Shown here: one piece after another, positions 25,376 through 33,736 of the stretch | How positions within the stretch are numbered: position 1 is the first letter of the stretch | Layout of the letters: each line of letters begins with the position of its first letter | Source: Rhodobacter sp. SY28-1 | GTDB lineage: Bacteria > Pseudomonadota > Alphaproteobacteria > Rhodobacterales > Rhodobacteraceae | Assembly (NCBI RefSeq): GCF_005222785.1 | Contig: NZ_STGH01000004.1 | Span: 62,001 to 126,000 of the forward strand | Reading direction: 5' to 3' | Length of the DNA: 64,000 bases | Notes under the pieces: generated by a model | What the model was told of the DNA's origin: nothing | Databases searched by the model: none | The model's input: only the letters and a program-made list of their open reading frames with translations | Position numbers and translations under genes: made by a program

Positions 25376-26415
25376 CCCCGCACCACGCGGACGCGTGTCA
25401 GCAGGATCGCCAGCACCATGAACAGAAGGGCCGTCGCCATCAGCATGTCGGCGATATAGGTCGGCACCCCGGCAGCCCGGCTCATCGCGCCCGACCCCAC
25501 GAAGATCCCCGCGACGAAGATCGCCGTCACGACCACCCCCAGCGGATGCAGCAGCGCCAGCATCGCGACGATGATCCCGGTGTAGCCGAACCCGGGCGAC
25601 AGGTCCGACGACAGATGCCCCTTCAGACCCGCCACCTCCGACCACCCGGCCAGCGCCGCCAACCCGCCCGACAGCAAAGCGGTCTTTACCAGCACCGCAT
25701 TGACAGGCATCCCCGCGAACCGAGCCGCTTCCGGGTTCTGGCCCACGGCCCGGATCTCGAACCCCAGGGTCGTGCGGGTCTGGATCACCCAGACAATAAC
25801 CGCCGCAAGGATCGCCAGCGCAAAGCCCCAGTGCAGCCGCAGCCCTTCGACGATCCGGGGCAGCCGCGCCTCGGGGATCAGGGCAGGGGACTTGGGCCAG
25901 CCCATTCCCAGCGGGTCCTTCATCGGGCCTTCCAGCAGGTAGCTGACAAAGAGAAGCATGATGAAGTTCAGCAGCAAGGTCGTTACGACCTCATCCACCC
26001 CCAGCCGCGTCTTCAACAGCACCGGCCCCAGCAGCAGCACCGCCCCCGCCAACATTGCGGCCAGCGCCGAGACGGGCAGCACCAGAGGGCTTCCCAAGGC
26101 GCCTGTCCCCAACACGACGGCCACGATCGCCCCCGCATAAAGCTGCGCCTCGGCCCCGATGTTCCACAGCTTCGCGCGGAACGCGACCGCCACGGCCAGC
26201 CCGGTAAAGATCAGCGGTGTCGCGCGGTTCAGCGTCTCCAGCACCGCCAGCTTCGACCCCAGCGCCCCGGTTGCGATCTGGCCCAGCACCGCAAAGGGGT
26301 TCGCCCCGGCCACCAGCGCCAGAGCCATCGCCACCCCCAGCGTGGCGACCAGCGCCAGCGCGGGCAGGCCCAGCCTGCGGGCCGCGGACGGGTTGGCGAT
26401 GGGCTCAAGCCGCAT
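25372..26415 (-). CDS. nucleoside-type ABC importer permease 1
   Basis: A 347-residue integral membrane protein, the partner of the permease downstream (YufP type). TPLIFTGLAVAVAFRAKLWNIGAEAQLYAGA is the conserved FRxGLxNIGxEGQ-like loop that contacts the ATPase. It starts 11 nt inside the end of the ATPase gene and ends overlapping the next permease by 4 nt, so all subunits are translationally coupled. Confidence 0.92.
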   Translation of the reverse strand: MRLEPIANPSAARRLGLPALALVATLGVAMALALVAGANPFAVLGQIATGALGSKLAVLETLNRATPLIFTGLAVAVAFRAKLWNIGAEAQLYAGAIVAVVLGTGALGSPLVLPVSALAAMLAGAVLLLGPVLLKTRLGVDEVVTTLLLNFIMLLFVSYLLEGPMKDPLGMGWPKSPALIPEARLPRIVEGLRLHWGFALAILAAVIVWVIQTRTTLGFEIRAVGQNPEAARFAGMPVNAVLVKTALLSGGLAALAGWSEVAGLKGHLSSDLSPGFGYTGIIVAMLALLHPLGVVVTAIFVAGIFVGSGAMSRAAGVPTYIADMLMATALLFMVLAILLTRVRVVRG

Positions 26416-27937
26416 GGGCGCCCTCGAACTTCTGCCCCGCCATCCACAGGCCCAGTTCTGCCGCCGTCATCGTCCCGCGCGCGAAGCCCGGAGATAGCCG
26501 CCCTTGAGACATCACATGAATGATATCCGACAAGCCCATGATTTCATCCAGGTCTTCGGAAATCAGAAGAACCGCAGCCCCCCGGTCCCGCGCAGCGATC
26601 AGCTGGGATTGCACATAGGCAATCGCCCCCACATCCAGCCCCCGCACCGGCTGGTTCGCCAGGATGATGTCCGGCCCCACAGCCATCGCGCGCCCAAGGA
26701 TCAGCTTCTGCATGTTCCCGCCCGACAAGAGCCTGATCCGCGTCGAAGGTCCCGGGCAGCGCACGTCGTAGCCCTTGATGATCCCTTCCGCAAAGGCCCG
26801 TGCCGCCCGCCAGTTCATCCAGCCGCGCCGGGAGAATCGCGTGCGATATCCTTCCAGCACCGCATTCTCGGTCAGGTCGAAATCGGCGATGCTGCCCTGA
26901 TGGTGCCGGTCTTCCGGGATGCGTGCGACGCCCCGCGCCAATGCCTCGCCCGGCGTCCAGACCTTAGGCTCTTGCCCATGCAGCGACAGTCGCCCCTCGG
27001 CCGGTCGGGCCAGGCCACCGACAATCTCGGCCAGCGCTGCCTGCCCGTTGCCCGAAACGCCCGCGAGGCCCGTGATCTGCCCCGCGCGCAACTCCAGCGT
27101 CACCATCTTCAACCCAGGAGAGGCCCCCCGGTTCGGGGTCGAGACCCCGGCAATCCGCATCAGCACCGCCCCAGCGGCGCGCGCCTCGGCCCGGGGCAGG
27201 GACAGCTCGCCCCCGACCATCAGCGCCGCCAGCGCTGCCTTGTCGGTCGCATGGGTATCGACCTCGCCCACCACGCGCCCGTGCCGCAAGACCACGCAGC
27301 GGTCGGCAATCGCCATCACCTCGTGCAGCTTGTGGCTGATGAAGATCACCGACAGCCCCAAACCCGTCGCCTTGCGCAAGGTCGCGAACAGCGCCTCGGA
27401 TTCCTGCGGCGTCAGCACCGCCGTCGGTTCATCCAGGATCAGGACGCGCGCATCGCGGTAGAGCGCCTTCAGGATCTCGACCCGTTGCCGTTCGCCCACC
27501 GAAAGACGGCCCACCTTGGCATCGGGATGCACCGCCAGCCCAAAGTCGCGCGACAGCCGTTCCACCTTCTCCCGCGCGCCAGCGTCCGAGCGTGACCAGA
27601 GCCCCTCGGTCCCCAGCCGGATGTTGTCCAGCACCGTCAGGTTCCCGGCCAGCGTGAAATGCTGGTGGACCATCCCCACCCCGGCGGCCAGCGCCGCACG
27701 GGGATTGCCAGGGGGCAGGGGCTGACCGAAGACCTCCACCGACCCCTCATCGGCCACATAGTGACCGAAAAGGATGTTCATCAGTGTCGTCTTCCCCGCG
27801 CCGTTTTCTCCAAGCAATGCAACGACTTCCCCGCGCCGCAGGGTCAGGCTGACTCCATCGTTCGCGGTCAGCGCGCCAAACCGCTTGGTGATGCGGTCGA
27901 GGCGGAGGACAACCTCCGCCCCCTTTTCCCCGGTCAC
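26405..27937 (-). CDS. nucleoside-type ABC importer ATPase (two ABC domains)
   Basis: A 510-residue tandem ABC ATPase of the sugar/nucleoside class (YufO, RbsA-like). The first domain has Walker A GENGAGKTT, signature LSVGERQRVEIL and Walker B VLILDEP; the second has a degenerate P-loop (GVSGNGQAAL) and signature LLSGGNMQKLILGRA, followed by IILANQPVRGLD where the Walker-B Glu is replaced by Gln, as usual in this class. It overlaps the binding-protein gene upstream (4 nt) and the permease downstream (11 nt). Confidence 0.93.
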   Translation of the reverse strand: MTGEKGAEVVLRLDRITKRFGALTANDGVSLTLRRGEVVALLGENGAGKTTLMNILFGHYVADEGSVEVFGQPLPPGNPRAALAAGVGMVHQHFTLAGNLTVLDNIRLGTEGLWSRSDAGAREKVERLSRDFGLAVHPDAKVGRLSVGERQRVEILKALYRDARVLILDEPTAVLTPQESEALFATLRKATGLGLSVIFISHKLHEVMAIADRCVVLRHGRVVGEVDTHATDKAALAALMVGGELSLPRAEARAAGAVLMRIAGVSTPNRGASPGLKMVTLELRAGQITGLAGVSGNGQAALAEIVGGLARPAEGRLSLHGQEPKVWTPGEALARGVARIPEDRHHQGSIADFDLTENAVLEGYRTRFSRRGWMNWRAARAFAEGIIKGYDVRCPGPSTRIRLLSGGNMQKLILGRAMAVGPDIILANQPVRGLDVGAIAYVQSQLIAARDRGAAVLLISEDLDEIMGLSDIIHVMSQGRLSPGFARGTMTAAELGLWMAGQKFEGAHAA

Positions 27938-28947
27938 GACGACTTCGGCTCGTTGTCGTCGATGGTCACGGTAAAGCTGCCATCCTTGATCGCGGCTTCC
28001 TTCTCGGCCACCAGCGCCATCACCTCGGCCGGGACCTTGCCCTCGAAGGTGCCAAGCGGCGCCAGCGAGCAGCCGCCCGCGTTCATGAAAGAATAGACCC
28101 CGTAGTTGTCGGCCGTGAACGTCCCGGCCTGGATCGCCGCCACGGCTGCATTCAGCGTGGGTTCAAAGTGCCACAGCGCCGAGGTGACGACCGTCTCCGG
28201 GTAGTCCGCTTGCGTGTCGATCACGTTGCCGATCGCCAGCACCCCGCGTTCCTTGGCCGCATCCGACACGCCAAAGCGTTCGGCATACATCAGGTCCGCC
28301 CCGCCATCGATCATCGCGAAGGCGGTTTCCTTGGCCTTCGGCGGATCGAACCAGGACCCGATGAACGAAACCTGGAACTTGGCATCCGCCTTCACCTCGC
28401 GCACACCCGCCATGAAGGCGTTCATCAGCCGGTTGACCTCGGGGATCGGGAAGCCGCCGACCATGCCGATGTTGCCCGCCGTCATGCCCCCCGCGACGAT
28501 GCCGGACAGATAGGCCGCGTCCTGGATGTAGTTGTCGAAGACCGCAAGGTTCGGGTTCGCGGCCGCATCCGGCATGAAGCTCGACCCCAGCAGGAAGGCG
28601 ACGTCCGGGTATTCTGCACAGACCTCGCGCGCCTCGGCCTCAGCCCCGAAGATCTCGCCCACGATCAGCTTGACGCCCGCCTCGCAGTATTCGCGCATCA
28701 CGCGGGGGTAGTCGGTGTTCGCCACGTTCTCGGTGTAGGTGTAATCCACCGTCCCCGCCGCTTTCAGCGCCTCGGCGGCGATGTGGATGCGGCTGACCCA
28801 CTGCTGTTCCACCGGCACCGTGTAGATGCCCGCCATCTTGATCGGCTCCTGCGCCAGCGCCACGCCCGGCAGGTTCGCGGCAACCGTCGCCGCCGCCCCA
28901 CCCAGAAGCAGCCCGCGCCGCGATACCGTAAAGGTTCCTGAGGTCAT
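27934..28947 (-). CDS. BMP-family (PnrA-like) substrate-binding protein with Tat-type signal
   Basis: A 337-residue receptor of the basic-membrane-protein family, which bind nucleosides. The signal peptide VSRRGLLLGGAAATVAANLPGVALA starts with a twin-arginine pattern (SRRGLLL), so export by the tatABC system in this window is plausible. The mature part has KMAGIYTVPVEQQWVSRIH, the entry strand of the fold, and a central KLIVGEIFGAEAEAREV and GMVGGFPIPEVNRLMNAF. It is the first gene of the importer operon and is divergent from a GntR-family regulator. Confidence 0.9.
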   Translation of the reverse strand: MTSGTFTVSRRGLLLGGAAATVAANLPGVALAQEPIKMAGIYTVPVEQQWVSRIHIAAEALKAAGTVDYTYTENVANTDYPRVMREYCEAGVKLIVGEIFGAEAEAREVCAEYPDVAFLLGSSFMPDAAANPNLAVFDNYIQDAAYLSGIVAGGMTAGNIGMVGGFPIPEVNRLMNAFMAGVREVKADAKFQVSFIGSWFDPPKAKETAFAMIDGGADLMYAERFGVSDAAKERGVLAIGNVIDTQADYPETVVTSALWHFEPTLNAAVAAIQAGTFTADNYGVYSFMNAGGCSLAPLGTFEGKVPAEVMALVAEKEAAIKDGSFTVTIDDNEPKSS

Positions 28948-28977
28948 CTGATTGCCATCCCTGTTGTTGATTATCGC

Positions 28978-28992
28978 TGGTAATTTTTACCA
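28978..28992. promoter_or_regulatory. putative GntR-family operator
   Basis: TGGTAATTTTTACCA is a 15-bp palindrome, fitting the TnGT-nnn-ACnA type of site bound by the FadR/FCD branch of GntR regulators. An overlapping half (AAGAG-N6-CTCTT, 28992-29007) follows. It lies 31 nt upstream of the binding-protein gene and between the two divergent units. Confidence 0.55.
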
Positions 28993-29220
28993 AGAGGTAA
29001 AACTCTTTCCCGATTCGTTACAAGCGACAGTTTGCTTCGGTCAACCTGCGCGAAGGGGGCGTTCCCCGCGCAACGGAAACTGCCGAAACCTTCGGCAGAT
29101 CATTGGCTTGTCGCCGAAATTGAATGCACTGCCTGAACTGCTGATCCAGCGGGTTTTCGCAGGCAGGGCATCGACGAACCGCCCTTGCCTGTGGCAGGGT
29201 CGCCGCCAAGGAGAGCGCCC

Positions 29221-29886
29221 ATGTCCACCCCCTTCGCCGGCCCGCAGATCCCCAGCCTCGTCCAGCACATCCTGGACCGGATCGACCTGGGCCAGCTGAA
29301 CCCCGGCGATCTTCTGGACGAGGCGGAACTCAGCGAAACCCACGGCGTCTCGCGCACCCCAGTGCGTGAGGCGATTCTTTATCTCGAAGCGCTGGGCCTC
29401 GTCCGCCGCCTGCCGCGCAAGGGGGCGGCGATCTTCCGTCCCACCCTCGAAGAGTTCCTCGCGATCCTCGAAGTCCATGCGAAACTGGAAGGCCAGGCTG
29501 CAGGCCTTGCCGCCCGCCGTCTGTCGCGACAGGGGGCCGAGGACCTTGAGGCCGCCGTCCGCGCCTGCGAGGCGAAGGCAGCGCAAAGCCCCAGCGACGA
29601 CCCCGACGGCTATTATCAGCTGAACCTGCGCTTTCATGCCTGCGTGGCGATTGCCTCGGGCAACGGCGTTCTTCTGGAAAGCCTGAAAACCAATGCCCGC
29701 CGCCTGCTCGCCTACTACCGCGCGCGCTACCGCTTTCAGGGGGCGATCCCGAAATCCGCCGCCGAACACCGCGCCATCGCGCGCCTGATCACGGATCGGG
29801 ATTCGGCGGGGGCCGAGGCGATGATGCAATCCCATGTCCAGTTCGACCAGGTCACCGCGATGGACCTGCTGGCCGCCCTGTCCTGA
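29221..29886 (+). CDS. GntR-family regulator, FCD (FadR-like) type
   Basis: A 221-residue regulator. The N-terminal winged helix contains LLDEAELSETHGVSRTPVREAILYLEALGLV, the recognition helix SRTPVREAL of GntR proteins. The C-terminal all-helical FCD domain (from EEFLAILEVHAKLEGQAAGLA; then LNLRFHACVAIASGNG and AEHRAIARLI) has the His/Asp metal residues typical of sensors for organic acids and related ligands. The ATG at 29221 has AAGGAG 7 nt upstream; one at 29185 has none. It is divergent from the nucleoside-type importer and probably controls it. Confidence 0.9.
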   Translation: MSTPFAGPQIPSLVQHILDRIDLGQLNPGDLLDEAELSETHGVSRTPVREAILYLEALGLVRRLPRKGAAIFRPTLEEFLAILEVHAKLEGQAAGLAARRLSRQGAEDLEAAVRACEAKAAQSPSDDPDGYYQLNLRFHACVAIASGNGVLLESLKTNARRLLAYYRARYRFQGAIPKSAAEHRAIARLITDRDSAGAEAMMQSHVQFDQVTAMDLLAALS

Positions 29887-29895
29887 CCCAAGTCC

Positions 29896-29918
29896 AAAAT
29901 TTTTCGTCGAAGAATTTT
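29896..29918. terminator. AT-rich palindrome between convergent genes
   Basis: AAAATTTTTCG (29896-29906) pairs with CGAAGAATTTT (29908-29918), with one mismatch and one unpaired base. It lies between the converging GntR and amidotransferase genes and has U-rich ends in both directions, so it should work as a bidirectional terminator. It resembles a half of the double TTCGAA element. Confidence 0.6.
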
Positions 29919-30630
29919 AGACTTGCGGCCTCGGGCCTTCGAAAAACCGCGCGATCCATTCGGCAAAGCGCTGCCCTTCCGTGTCAAGCGCGAGTGAGGC
30001 CTTAGCAGCCGCCCCAACCTCTGCCGGAAACTTCGGCGCAAATTCCTCAACAAGCGCCGCCAGAAACTCCGGCGTCATCTCCGGGTGATACTGCGTGGCA
30101 AAGATCGCGCTTCCGATCCGGTAGCACGCCGCCGGGCACCCCGGCGTCTGTCCCACCACCTCCGCCCCCGGTGGCAGCACCGTCACCTGCTCGCCATGCG
30201 CCGCCGCCAGCCGAAAGCTGCCGACAGGCTCCATCCACGGGGCAGGGGAGACCACCTCCGTCTCCGCCGTCCCAAGAACGAACGGCCCCGGATTCGGCCC
30301 GACGGTGCCCCCCAGCGCCATGGCAATCGCCTGATGCCCGAAGCAGGCCCCCGCCAACGGCTTGCCCGCCGCATGGGCCTCCCGGATCACCGCGAACAGC
30401 CGCTCGATCCAGGCGTCCTCGTCATGGACCGACGACGGGCTGCCCCCGATCAGGAAGCCGTCAACCCCTTGCACATCTTCAGGAAACTCTCCCTTCGGCA
30501 GGTCGAAGGCAGTGATTTTCCACCCCGGCCGCACCCCGTGCATCAGCGCCCGGAACTTCTCGACATCCCGCGGATGCTTCGCCGCAAACGCGCTGTCGTC
30601 CGTGTTCGTTGCCAGCACCGCGATATGCAT
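29917..30630 (-). CDS. class I glutamine amidotransferase-fold protein
   Basis: A 237-residue GATase-fold protein. The nucleophile elbow GACFGHQ places the catalytic Cys at residue 96, and TQYHPEM gives His182 and Glu184, so the triad is intact. There is no synthetase domain, so it is either a free amidotransferase or, like PuuD, a hydrolase of gamma-glutamyl bonds. It is divergent from the P450-glutamine synthetase-ferredoxin operon with only about 70 bp between, which suggests shared control. The ATG at 30630 is chosen for the AAGGGAAA 5 nt upstream and the immediate Rossmann strand MHIAVLATN. Confidence 0.8.
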   Translation of the reverse strand: MHIAVLATNTDDSAFAAKHPRDVEKFRALMHGVRPGWKITAFDLPKGEFPEDVQGVDGFLIGGSPSSVHDEDAWIERLFAVIREAHAAGKPLAGACFGHQAIAMALGGTVGPNPGPFVLGTAETEVVSPAPWMEPVGSFRLAAAHGEQVTVLPPGAEVVGQTPGCPAACYRIGSAIFATQYHPEMTPEFLAALVEEFAPKFPAEVGAAAKASLALDTEGQRFAEWIARFFEGPRPQV

Positions 30631-30699
30631 GAGATTTCCCTTTACATATTTAACATGTTCATCATTATACAGAGCGCACCGCAGGGCAAGGAGGAAGCG
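30631..30699. promoter_or_regulatory. divergent promoter region, AT-rich
   Basis: This 69-bp gap between two divergent genes is much more AT-rich than its surroundings. It holds the near-palindrome TTAACATGTTCA (30650-30661), followed by CATTATACAG. It must contain the promoters of both units and is a good place for a regulator to act on both at once. No regulator gene adjoins it. Confidence 0.45.
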
Positions 30700-31956
30700 A
30701 TGACAGTCTGGACGCCCACCGACGACGGTTTCGCCGACCTCACTTCGCATGACACCTTCCTGCAAGGCGCGCCCCACAACACCTTCGCACGCCTGCGCCG
30801 CGACGACCCCTGCCACTGGACCGACTACCCGGCAGGGCAGGGCTTCTGGTCCCTCACCCGCCACGAGGACATCCACCGCCTGAACGGCCAGCCCGACCTC
30901 CTCTCCTCGGCCCGGGGGATCCGGATGGAGGATCAGAGCTACGAGGAATACCTCGCCCGCCGCACCTTCCAGGAAACCGACCCGCCGGAACACATGATGA
31001 CGCGGGTGAAGGTCGCCAAGGCCTTCTCGAAACCTGTCATTGCCACGTTCGAGCAATCCATCCGCGACCTTTGCACCACGATCCTCGACGCCGCCCTACA
31101 AAAGGAAACCTTTGACGCCACAAAGGAAATCGCCCGTGAGCTTCCCATGCGGATGCTGGGCCGCATCGTCGGCCTGCCCGACGAAGACCTCCCCTGGCTG
31201 GTGGAAAAGGGCGACGCCCTCATCGCCAACACCGACCCCGACTTCACGCCCCACGTCCTCGACAAGCTGACCACCGACGAATTTCGCATGATGCCCTTCA
31301 ACTCCCCGGCAGGCGCGGAACTATTCGTCTACGCCAAGGACCTGATGGCCCGCAAAGCCGCCGCGGGGGACACCAACGGCGTCCTGCACATGATCCTTCA
31401 GCCCGGCCACGACGGTCAGGTCATGCCGGAAAACGAATTTCGCAACTTCTTCTGCCTGATCGTCGCTGCCGGGAACGACACCACCCGCTATTCCATCGCC
31501 GCGGGCCTGCAAGCCCTCGCCCACCAACCCGAACTCCTCGCCCTGATCCAGTCCGGCCAAGTCGACGACACCATGGCGGATGAGATCATCCGCTGGGCCA
31601 GCCCGACAAGCTACTTCCGCCGCACCGCCACCCGCGATTTCGAGCTGCACGGGAAACAGGTGAAGGCGGGCGACAAGGTCCTTTACTGGTTCGCCTCGGC
31701 CAACCGCGACGAGACTGTCTTCGATCAGCCCTTCCGCGTCGACCTTGCCCGCAACCCGAACAAGCACCTCGCTTTCGGTCAGGGTGGCCCGCATCTGTGC
31801 CTCGGCATGTGGCTCGCCCGCCTGGAAGTCCGGGTCCTGTTTCAGGAACTCGCCAAACGGATCAAATCCATCGAACCGGCGGGAGAGCAGAAATTCCTGC
31901 GCTCGAATTTCGTGGCGGGGCTGAAAAGTCTGCCCGTCCGTGTCACGCTGCAATGA
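30700..31956 (+). CDS. cytochrome P450
   Basis: A 418-residue soluble bacterial P450. The I-helix reads AAGNDTT (residues 256-262), ExxR is EIIR (295-298) and the haem-binding loop is FGQGGPHLCLG with the thiolate Cys at 367. That loop has one residue more (GP) than the common FGxGxHxCxG pattern. The ATG at 30700 has AAGGAGG 6 nt upstream. It is followed by a glutamine synthetase-like gene and a [2Fe-2S] ferredoxin, which is the likely electron donor; no ferredoxin reductase is in the window. The substrate is unknown; the neighbours suggest an amine or its gamma-glutamyl derivative. Confidence 0.92.
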   Translation: MTVWTPTDDGFADLTSHDTFLQGAPHNTFARLRRDDPCHWTDYPAGQGFWSLTRHEDIHRLNGQPDLLSSARGIRMEDQSYEEYLARRTFQETDPPEHMMTRVKVAKAFSKPVIATFEQSIRDLCTTILDAALQKETFDATKEIARELPMRMLGRIVGLPDEDLPWLVEKGDALIANTDPDFTPHVLDKLTTDEFRMMPFNSPAGAELFVYAKDLMARKAAAGDTNGVLHMILQPGHDGQVMPENEFRNFFCLIVAAGNDTTRYSIAAGLQALAHQPELLALIQSGQVDDTMADEIIRWASPTSYFRRTATRDFELHGKQVKAGDKVLYWFASANRDETVFDQPFRVDLARNPNKHLAFGQGGPHLCLGMWLARLEVRVLFQELAKRIKSIEPAGEQKFLRSNFVAGLKSLPVRVTLQ

Positions 31957-31987
31957 ACCGTTAAGAACCAACCGGGGGACTACCGAA

Positions 31988-33280
31988 ATGGCCGACCGCC
32001 TGCGCGCGATGTTCTGCGACCACCTCAGCCTGATGCGCGGTAAATACCTGCCCGCGTCGAAACTGAAATCCGACGGCACCCGCATGGCGCGGCCGACCTT
32101 CAGCGTGCACTGGGACAAGGACCTGATCCTTGACGCGCCCCACACCAAATGCCGCGAAGGCATTCCCGACATGGAACTCCGCTGGGAGGCGTCGGAAATC
32201 CGCCAGGGGTGGGAACCCGACACAAAGGTCGTCACCGGCGACCTTTACGACAGCGACGGCCAACGCATCCCCCTCTGCCCCCGCAGCGCCCTGAAACGCG
32301 CCGTCGCGGCCTGGGAAGCCAAGGGCCTCACCCCCAAAGTCGGCATTGAACTCGAAGCCTTCGCTTTCGAGATCGCCGAAGACGGCTCCATCGCCCCCAT
32401 GCACGCCCCCGGCGGCATCGTTTACGGCACCGGCCCCTTCGCCGACCCTGCAGGCTTCACCGATGCGATCTGGAACCGGGCCGAAGAGGCGGGGTTCAAG
32501 CTCGACCTCATCACGGCCGAATACGACACCCCGCAATACGAATTCACCCTGGCCTATGACACGGCGGTCAAGGCGGTGGACGAAATGGTCCTCTTCCGCC
32601 AGATGGCCCGCGAAGTGGCGCTGGACCACGGCATCCTGCTGACCTTCCTGCCGAAACCGATCCTGGAAAAGGGCGGCTCGGGGTTGCATTTCAACCTCTC
32701 CTTCGCCGACAAGGCGGGCAAGAACGCCCTGCAAACCGGCGCCAAGGGTGGCCCCGACCACATGAACGACCTCGCCAAAGGCGTCGTCGCGGGCTGGCTC
32801 CATCATCACAAGGGCCTTGCCGGTCTTCTCGCCCCCACCGTGGGAAGCTACCTTCGCCTGCAACCGGCCTCGATGTCGGGCTACTGGTGCAACTGGGGCG
32901 GCGACCACCGCGGCGTGACGGTTCGCGTCTCGGAAGAAGGAGGCCCGAAGACCCGGCTTGAGCACCGCATGGCCGATGCCAGCTGCAACCCCTACACGGC
33001 GCTCGCCGCCCTCCTGCAGGCCGGTCTTCTGGGGGTTCAGAACGGCTACACCCTCCCCGCGCCCGAGGCCGGCGACGGCTTTGACCGCACCGACGCGGGC
33101 TACGGCGTAGCCGCCTCTCTGGCCGAGGCGATGGACGATCTCGAGGCCGACACGGCGCTGGCGGCCGCGATTGGCCCGGAACTTGTCGAACACCACGTCT
33201 TCATGAAGCGCATCGAGGTGACCAAGACCGATGGCCTCGAGGGCGCGGCCTTGCGTGACTATTACATCTGGTATGTCTGA
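31988..33280 (+). CDS. glutamine synthetase-family ligase (GlnT/PuuA-like)
   Basis: A 430-residue member of the glutamine synthetase superfamily, shorter than housekeeping GlnA. The catalytic domain carries VGIELEAFAF (first metal Glu), ITAEYDTPQYEFTLAYD (second), GSGLHFNLSF with the metal His, and PKTRLEHRMADASCNPYTALAALL near the end (the GlnA RIP-SSNPYLA region). Such proteins often join glutamate to amines (gamma-glutamyl-polyamine, -methylamide or -alkylamide ligases) instead of ammonia. The ATG at 31988 has GGGGGA upstream. It sits between P450 and ferredoxin genes, pointing to an amine substrate or product of that system. Confidence 0.85.
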   Translation: MADRLRAMFCDHLSLMRGKYLPASKLKSDGTRMARPTFSVHWDKDLILDAPHTKCREGIPDMELRWEASEIRQGWEPDTKVVTGDLYDSDGQRIPLCPRSALKRAVAAWEAKGLTPKVGIELEAFAFEIAEDGSIAPMHAPGGIVYGTGPFADPAGFTDAIWNRAEEAGFKLDLITAEYDTPQYEFTLAYDTAVKAVDEMVLFRQMAREVALDHGILLTFLPKPILEKGGSGLHFNLSFADKAGKNALQTGAKGGPDHMNDLAKGVVAGWLHHHKGLAGLLAPTVGSYLRLQPASMSGYWCNWGGDHRGVTVRVSEEGGPKTRLEHRMADASCNPYTALAALLQAGLLGVQNGYTLPAPEAGDGFDRTDAGYGVAASLAEAMDDLEADTALAAAIGPELVEHHVFMKRIEVTKTDGLEGAALRDYYIWYV

Positions 33281-33287
33281 GGGACCG

Positions 33288-33602
33288 ATGAAAGCCACCT
33301 GGAAACTGGCCGATGGCCGCGAAATCACCCTCGACGTCGCCGCAGGCACCAGCCTGATGGAAGCCGCCACCGCCCGCGGCGTCCCCGGCATCATCGGCGA
33401 ATGCGGCGGGTCGATGTCCTGCGCCACCTGCCATGTCGTCGTCGACCCAGCGTGGTCGGACCGGGCAGGGCCGCCCAGTGCGTTCGAGGAAGACATGCTC
33501 GACATCACCGAGGCCGGCCGCCAACCGACCTCGCGCCTCTCCTGCCAGATCAGGATGACCGCCGCGCTGGACGGGATCGTGCTCAGCGTGCCGGAGCTCT
33601 GA
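33288..33602 (+). CDS. [2Fe-2S] ferredoxin, putidaredoxin/adrenodoxin type
   Basis: A 104-residue ferredoxin. Cluster ligands are Cys39, Cys45, Cys48 (GECGGSMSCATCHV) and Cys86 (RLSCQI), the C-X5-C-X2-C...C spacing of ferredoxins that serve P450s and Rieske systems. The ATG at 33288 follows GAGGGA; one at 33273 overlapping the ligase stop is also possible. Its place in the operon makes it the probable electron donor for the P450 at 30700-31956. Confidence 0.93.
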   Translation: MKATWKLADGREITLDVAAGTSLMEAATARGVPGIIGECGGSMSCATCHVVVDPAWSDRAGPPSAFEEDMLDITEAGRQPTSRLSCQIRMTAALDGIVLSVPEL

Positions 33603-33608
33603 CACACC

Positions 33609-33675
33609 GCTCGTCGATGACTTCGTCACTCCTCGCTAGGTCCCCGCCGACGAGGAGACGAAGTCGAACGAGGAG
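33609..33675. repeat. long imperfect hairpin element, copy 2
   Basis: A left arm with CTCGTCGATGACTTCGTC and CTCCTCG (33610-33635) pairs with CGAGGAGACGAAGTCGAACG (33651-33670) around a short loop. It shares its inner sequence with the hairpins at 11226-11310 and 36561-36615. It lies after the ferredoxin gene and before the IMPase-like gene, where it may end the P450 operon. Confidence 0.65.
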
Positions 33676-33736
33676 GCCCCCGCTTGTGCCTGCGCCGGGC
33701 TGATCGAAGTTCGCCCCCGTCCGCCGGGAGACGCCG

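Noticed and set aside
24428-28947. Reading the BMP-type importer as a sugar (ribose) transporter
   Set aside because: The receptor belongs to the BMP/PnrA group and the operon ends in a CodA-like deaminase, which favours nucleosides or bases.
31961-33607. A 548-codon open frame opposite the glutamine synthetase and ferredoxin genes
   Set aside because: It spans two real genes and their spacer on the other strand and has no recognisable motif.
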